A DNA stretch of 64,000 nt, taken from NCBI GenBank assembly GCA_038210495.1, contig JBBQWR010000020.1:24389-88388 (forward strand), in the 5' to 3' direction. The notes under the pieces were generated by a model that did not search any database, was not told the DNA's origin, and saw only the letters and a program-made list of their open reading frames with translations. The stretch comes from JBBQWR01 sp038210495 (GTDB taxonomy: Bacteria; Planctomycetota; Planctomycetia; Pirellulales; DATAWG01). A program made the translations under genes and the position numbers. How positions within the stretch are numbered: the stretch's first letter is position 1; the number at the start of each line of letters is the position of its first letter. This document shows, one piece after another, positions 61,633 to 64,000 of this stretch.

Positions 61633-62217
61633 ATGGCCACGGTCACGATCCCCACCGAAAACCGCCGCCTCACCGACATCGCCGAAATTCGCGATTATCT
61701 AGCGCCGCACGGTATATGGCACGAGCGGTGGAACCTCGCCGACCGGGTCAATCCGGATGCCTCGTCGGAGGAGATTCTGGCGGCCTACGAGCCCGAAGTG
61801 CGGCGGCTAATGGACGAGGGGGACTACGTCACGGCCGACGTAATCAACGTCACGCCTGAAGTTCCGGGCCTACAAGACATGCTCGACAGGTTCAACAAAG
61901 AACACACGCACAACGAAGACGAAGTACGGTTTATCGTCAAAGGCCGCGGCGTGTTTTACATCCATCCGAAAACCGGGCCGGTGTTTTCGATCCAAGTCGA
62001 AGGGGGCGATCTGATCAATGTCCCAAAAGGGACGCAGCATTGGTTCGACCTGTGCGAAGACCGCACGATTCGCGCGATCCGGCTGTTTCAAGACAAATCC
62101 GGCTGGACCCCCGAGTACATCCAAGAAGGCGTGCATGCAGGCTATCAGCCGCTCTGCTGGGGGCCGAACTATCTGCCCGGCGCGACGCCGCGGATGCAGC
62201 AGGCGATTCAGCCGTAG
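61633..62217 (+). CDS. mtnD: Acireductone dioxygenase
   Basis: This 194-residue cupin protein has HTHNEDEVRFIVKGRGVFYI, with the metal ligands H-x-H-x(3)-E, and GGDLINVPKGTQHWFDL with the last His. It oxidises acireductone to the keto acid precursor of methionine and formate, or to an off-pathway product if nickel is bound. The ATG at 61633 is well placed. It follows mtnB and would share its transcript. Confidence 0.95.
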   Translation: MATVTIPTENRRLTDIAEIRDYLAPHGIWHERWNLADRVNPDASSEEILAAYEPEVRRLMDEGDYVTADVINVTPEVPGLQDMLDRFNKEHTHNEDEVRFIVKGRGVFYIHPKTGPVFSIQVEGGDLINVPKGTQHWFDLCEDRTIRAIRLFQDKSGWTPEYIQEGVHAGYQPLCWGPNYLPGATPRMQQAIQP

Positions 62218-62232
62218 CGGCACCTCCCATTA

Positions 62233-62575
62233 TTAGCCTGGCGCCGCAGCCGATAGTGTCGATTGCCAGTCCTGCGCGGTGTGGAAAAGATGCAGGATCT
62301 GCACGAACTGATCGTCGATGCGAAAGAGGAACGACATGGCCGTGTTGCTTCGTTTTGCGTTTTAGCAAGCGATAGCGCAGGTCCGGACGGAGTTGGATCG
62401 GTCGGCCTCTTGCAAATTCGGTCGCCAGACGGTCGATCCCTCGATTCAAGTAGCTAAGATACGAGTCGGCGCGGGACATCCCGTACTGCTCGGCGTTCCA
62501 CTGCCAGATTGCGGCGAGATCGTCGATCGCCGCAGTTGACCGACCTACAATGCGTTTGGATTTTGGCGCAGCCAC
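62233..62575 (-). pseudogene. RelE/ParE-family toxin, frameshifted
   Basis: From GTG 62575 the frame reads STAAIDDLAAIWQWNAEQYG, RADSYLSYLNRGIDRLA, and LRYRLLKRKTKQHGH. This is a ParE-type toxin. At about 62335 the expected continuation is in the next frame: MSFLFRIDDQFVQILHLFHT, then AQDWQSTLSAAAPG, and a stop at 62233. The original frame goes on without similarity to 62015. One frameshift therefore disrupts the toxin. The 5' end overlaps the antitoxin gene by 31 bases, the usual order. Confidence 0.75.
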
Positions 62576-62829
62576 TGGGCTCTACGTTTAGCAAGCTCTT
62601 CGGTCGCTTGTTGCTGGGTGAAGTAGTGGCCGGCGTCGATTTGAGCGGCTGACCGATCTATGTAAGCCAGCCGCTCGGGCGTGAATAGAAAATCCAGGTT
62701 TTCCGTTTCCCCTTGGAAATCATGGTGAAGAACGTCTTCGATAAACTCGTCGACGCACGCAAACCCGGCTTCCGAAGCACGCCGCTGCGCTTCCTGATAG
62801 ATCTGGTCGTTGAGATTGACTTGATGCAT
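62545..62829 (-). CDS. Antitoxin of the RelE/ParE pair
   Basis: This 94-residue protein is helical (VNLNDQIYQEAQRRASEAGF, VDEFIEDVLHHDFQ, ATEELAKRRAQWLRQNP). An N-terminal ribbon-helix-helix-like segment and a C-terminal toxin-wrapping tail are as expected. It lies upstream of and overlaps the toxin. With the toxin apparently broken, it may persist as an orphan antitoxin. The ATG at 62829 is used. Confidence 0.8.
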   Translation of the reverse strand: MHQVNLNDQIYQEAQRRASEAGFACVDEFIEDVLHHDFQGETENLDFLFTPERLAYIDRSAAQIDAGHYFTQQQATEELAKRRAQWLRQNPNAL

Positions 62830-62941
62830 AGGCCACTCGCTGCTGTTGACTTTTGAATCTTATCCCAAGATTCTGAGCTTGTCACGCGGGGCGCCTCTCG
62901 TGGCGATTGTTTGATTTCGCTCAATAGGTAGGTCCAACACC

Positions 62942-63679
62942 ATGTTCCACTTCACCGGCCGCGTGATTTTGCTCGACATAGAGGGAACCACCTCGTCGAT
63001 CCAGTTCGTCAACGAGACGCTGTTTAACTACGCCAAGCAGAATTTGGATAGCTATCTGCGCTCGCATTGGGATACCGACGAGCAGATTCATGCTCGCGAG
63101 CAGATTGCCCGCGACGCCAGGGCCGACTCGTTCGCGGCTTGGTCGAAGAGCGAGCCGAGACAGCAGGCTCGCGAGCGGCTGAGGATCGAAGTGCTGCGTT
63201 TGATCGATCGCGACGCTAAGACGACGGGACTCAAGGAGCTGCAAGGGCTGATTTGGCGCGAGGGCTTTCAGGCGGGCAAGCTCAAGGCCCATATTTTCGC
63301 GGACGTTCCGCCGGCGCTACGATCGTGGAACGACGCCGGGCTGGACGTGCGGATTTATTCGTCCGGCAGCGTGATGGCCCAGCGGCTGTTCTTTGCCCAT
63401 ACCGACGTGGGCGATCTTTCGTCATTTTTTCGCGGTAACTACGACACGACCTCGGGGCCCAAACGGTCGCACGAGAGCTACGCCAACATAGTCGCGGACA
63501 TCGGCGCGCCGGCTGGACAAATCTTGTTTCTTAGCGATATCGCCGCGGAGCTTGATGCCGCTCGGGCTGCGGGGTTACAAACGGCCCTCGTGGTTCGCGC
63601 GGGAAATGCAGCCGCACCCCAGGAGCATGGTCATCCGGTGATCCATGAGTTTGGCGAGATCCAGATCGACGGGCATTAG
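62942..63679 (+). CDS. mtnC: Acireductone synthase (enolase-phosphatase)
   Basis: This 245-residue HAD-type protein has LLDIEGTTSSIQFVNETLF with the family's DIEGTT motif, IYSSGSVMAQRLFF, and ILFLSDIAAELDAARAAGL. It converts the diketo sugar phosphate to acireductone, the substrate of MtnD. The ATG at 62942 is normal. It is separated from mtnD by the toxin-antitoxin pair on the other strand. The mtnA and mtnK genes are not in the window. Confidence 0.93.
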   Translation: MFHFTGRVILLDIEGTTSSIQFVNETLFNYAKQNLDSYLRSHWDTDEQIHAREQIARDARADSFAAWSKSEPRQQARERLRIEVLRLIDRDAKTTGLKELQGLIWREGFQAGKLKAHIFADVPPALRSWNDAGLDVRIYSSGSVMAQRLFFAHTDVGDLSSFFRGNYDTTSGPKRSHESYANIVADIGAPAGQILFLSDIAAELDAARAAGLQTALVVRAGNAAAPQEHGHPVIHEFGEIQIDGH

Positions 63680-63694
63680 GAACTGCTCACTAAA

Positions 63695-63730
63695 TCGCCA
63701 GGGACTGTCCCATTCTCCCAGGCGGTTTTG
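63695..63730. repeat. GGGACTGTCCC palindromic element (copy 2)
   Basis: This is a relative of the element at 46659, with GGGACTGTCCC and CTCCCAGGCGGTTTTG. It lies 15 bases after mtnC. A GGGCTTCGGCGAGGCGCC hairpin (about 63839-63864), related to that at 40385, follows in the same spacer. Confidence 0.75.
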
Positions 63731-63929
63731 TGAGGGCTTCTCATGCAAAACGGCGGTGTCGGCCCCGATTTGGCCGACACCGCCGGTTGTGATTTTTGTT
63801 CGTCGTGAAAGACGCTGTTGAAGTTGGGACCACTCTCCTGGGCTTCGGCGAGGCGCCTACAGCCCTTGTAATTACCCACATCTTTTTTTCATGGCTCGAT
63901 GACCACGGACGCCAAGGAGGAGTTTATCC

Positions 63930-64000
63930 ATGCCCCGCCAGATCGTGATCCAGCCGGGTTCGCCGTCGCCTTTGCGAAGCAGGAATCCACCCAGGCCGGC
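63930..64000 (+). CDS. Start of an unidentified gene (partial)
   Basis: The ATG at 63930 follows AAGGAGGA at good spacing, one of the best ribosome sites in the window. The first residues are MPRQIVIQPGSPSPLRSRNP. The frame is open to the window end. With only 23 residues visible, no family can be named. Confidence 0.55.
   Translation, partial: MPRQIVIQPGSPSPLRSRNPPRP

Noticed and set aside
62015..62232. Extension of the toxin frame to 62015
   Set aside because: The tail beyond the frameshift is antisense to mtnD and has no similarity to toxins.
1..64000. CRISPR arrays and intact transposases
   Set aside because: No regularly spaced repeat of CRISPR type and no intact transposase or phage gene was found.

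Overview
The window looks like chromosomal DNA of a planctomycete, probably of the Pirellula/Gemmata-type lineages. The evidence is two DUF1559 pseudopilin genes, a HYExAFE protein, the C1-transfer genes fhcB and fhcA, the McsA/McsB pair, many secreted proteins with Sec or Tat signals, several TTG and GTG starts, high GC, and families of dispersed palindromic repeats. Product names rest on motifs read by eye; no database search was possible.

Layout. 1-2140 (-) is an A-T-TE non-ribosomal-peptide-synthetase-like protein cut by the window edge, with a cysteine-like specificity code. 2578-8700 is an accessory patch next to an initiator tRNA-Met. It holds a WapI-like immunity gene, two HicA/HicB pairs, a SnoaL-like gene, a frameshifted membrane protein, two copies of a small unknown family inside a duplicated terminator module, a beta-propeller gene, and remnants of an integron integrase beside a half attC-like site. 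8669-13022 (-) carries a Uma2 endonuclease, a Tat-exported sugar isomerase, a GH10-like protein lacking the usual acid/base Glu, and a LOG-family protein. 13023-15425 is a secreted GH42-like protein.

15791-26162 is an ECF sigma factor followed directly by a 3250-residue membrane-anchored protein (anti-sigma-like tail, RseB/LolA-like, FecR, VIT, vWA and TPR-like regions). This is the strongest candidate here for an undescribed system. 27649-36490 reads as a fructan-utilisation locus: PfkB kinase, pseudopilin and lipoprotein, GH32 enzyme, and an Rbs-type ABC importer whose permease has an extra periplasmic domain. 36611-42637 holds a polysaccharide deacetylase, a HYExAFE protein, a glycosyltransferase, an SH3 protein and a small membrane protein.

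42728-45818 encodes formylmethanofuran dehydrogenase subunits B and A without C and D nearby. 45878-48949 holds small unknown genes, including an overlapping pair with histone-fold-like signatures. 49107-53842 is a hybrid histidine kinase and a response-regulator/ATPase protein. 53924-64000 contains a DUF2946-like protein, a second DUF1559/lipoprotein pair, coaD, mcsB-mcsA, dapF, and the methionine-salvage genes mtnB, mtnD and mtnC. A toxin-antitoxin pair with a frameshifted toxin interrupts the salvage genes.

Intergenic spaces are rich in hairpins and dispersed repeats. No CRISPR array, rRNA or intact transposase was found.
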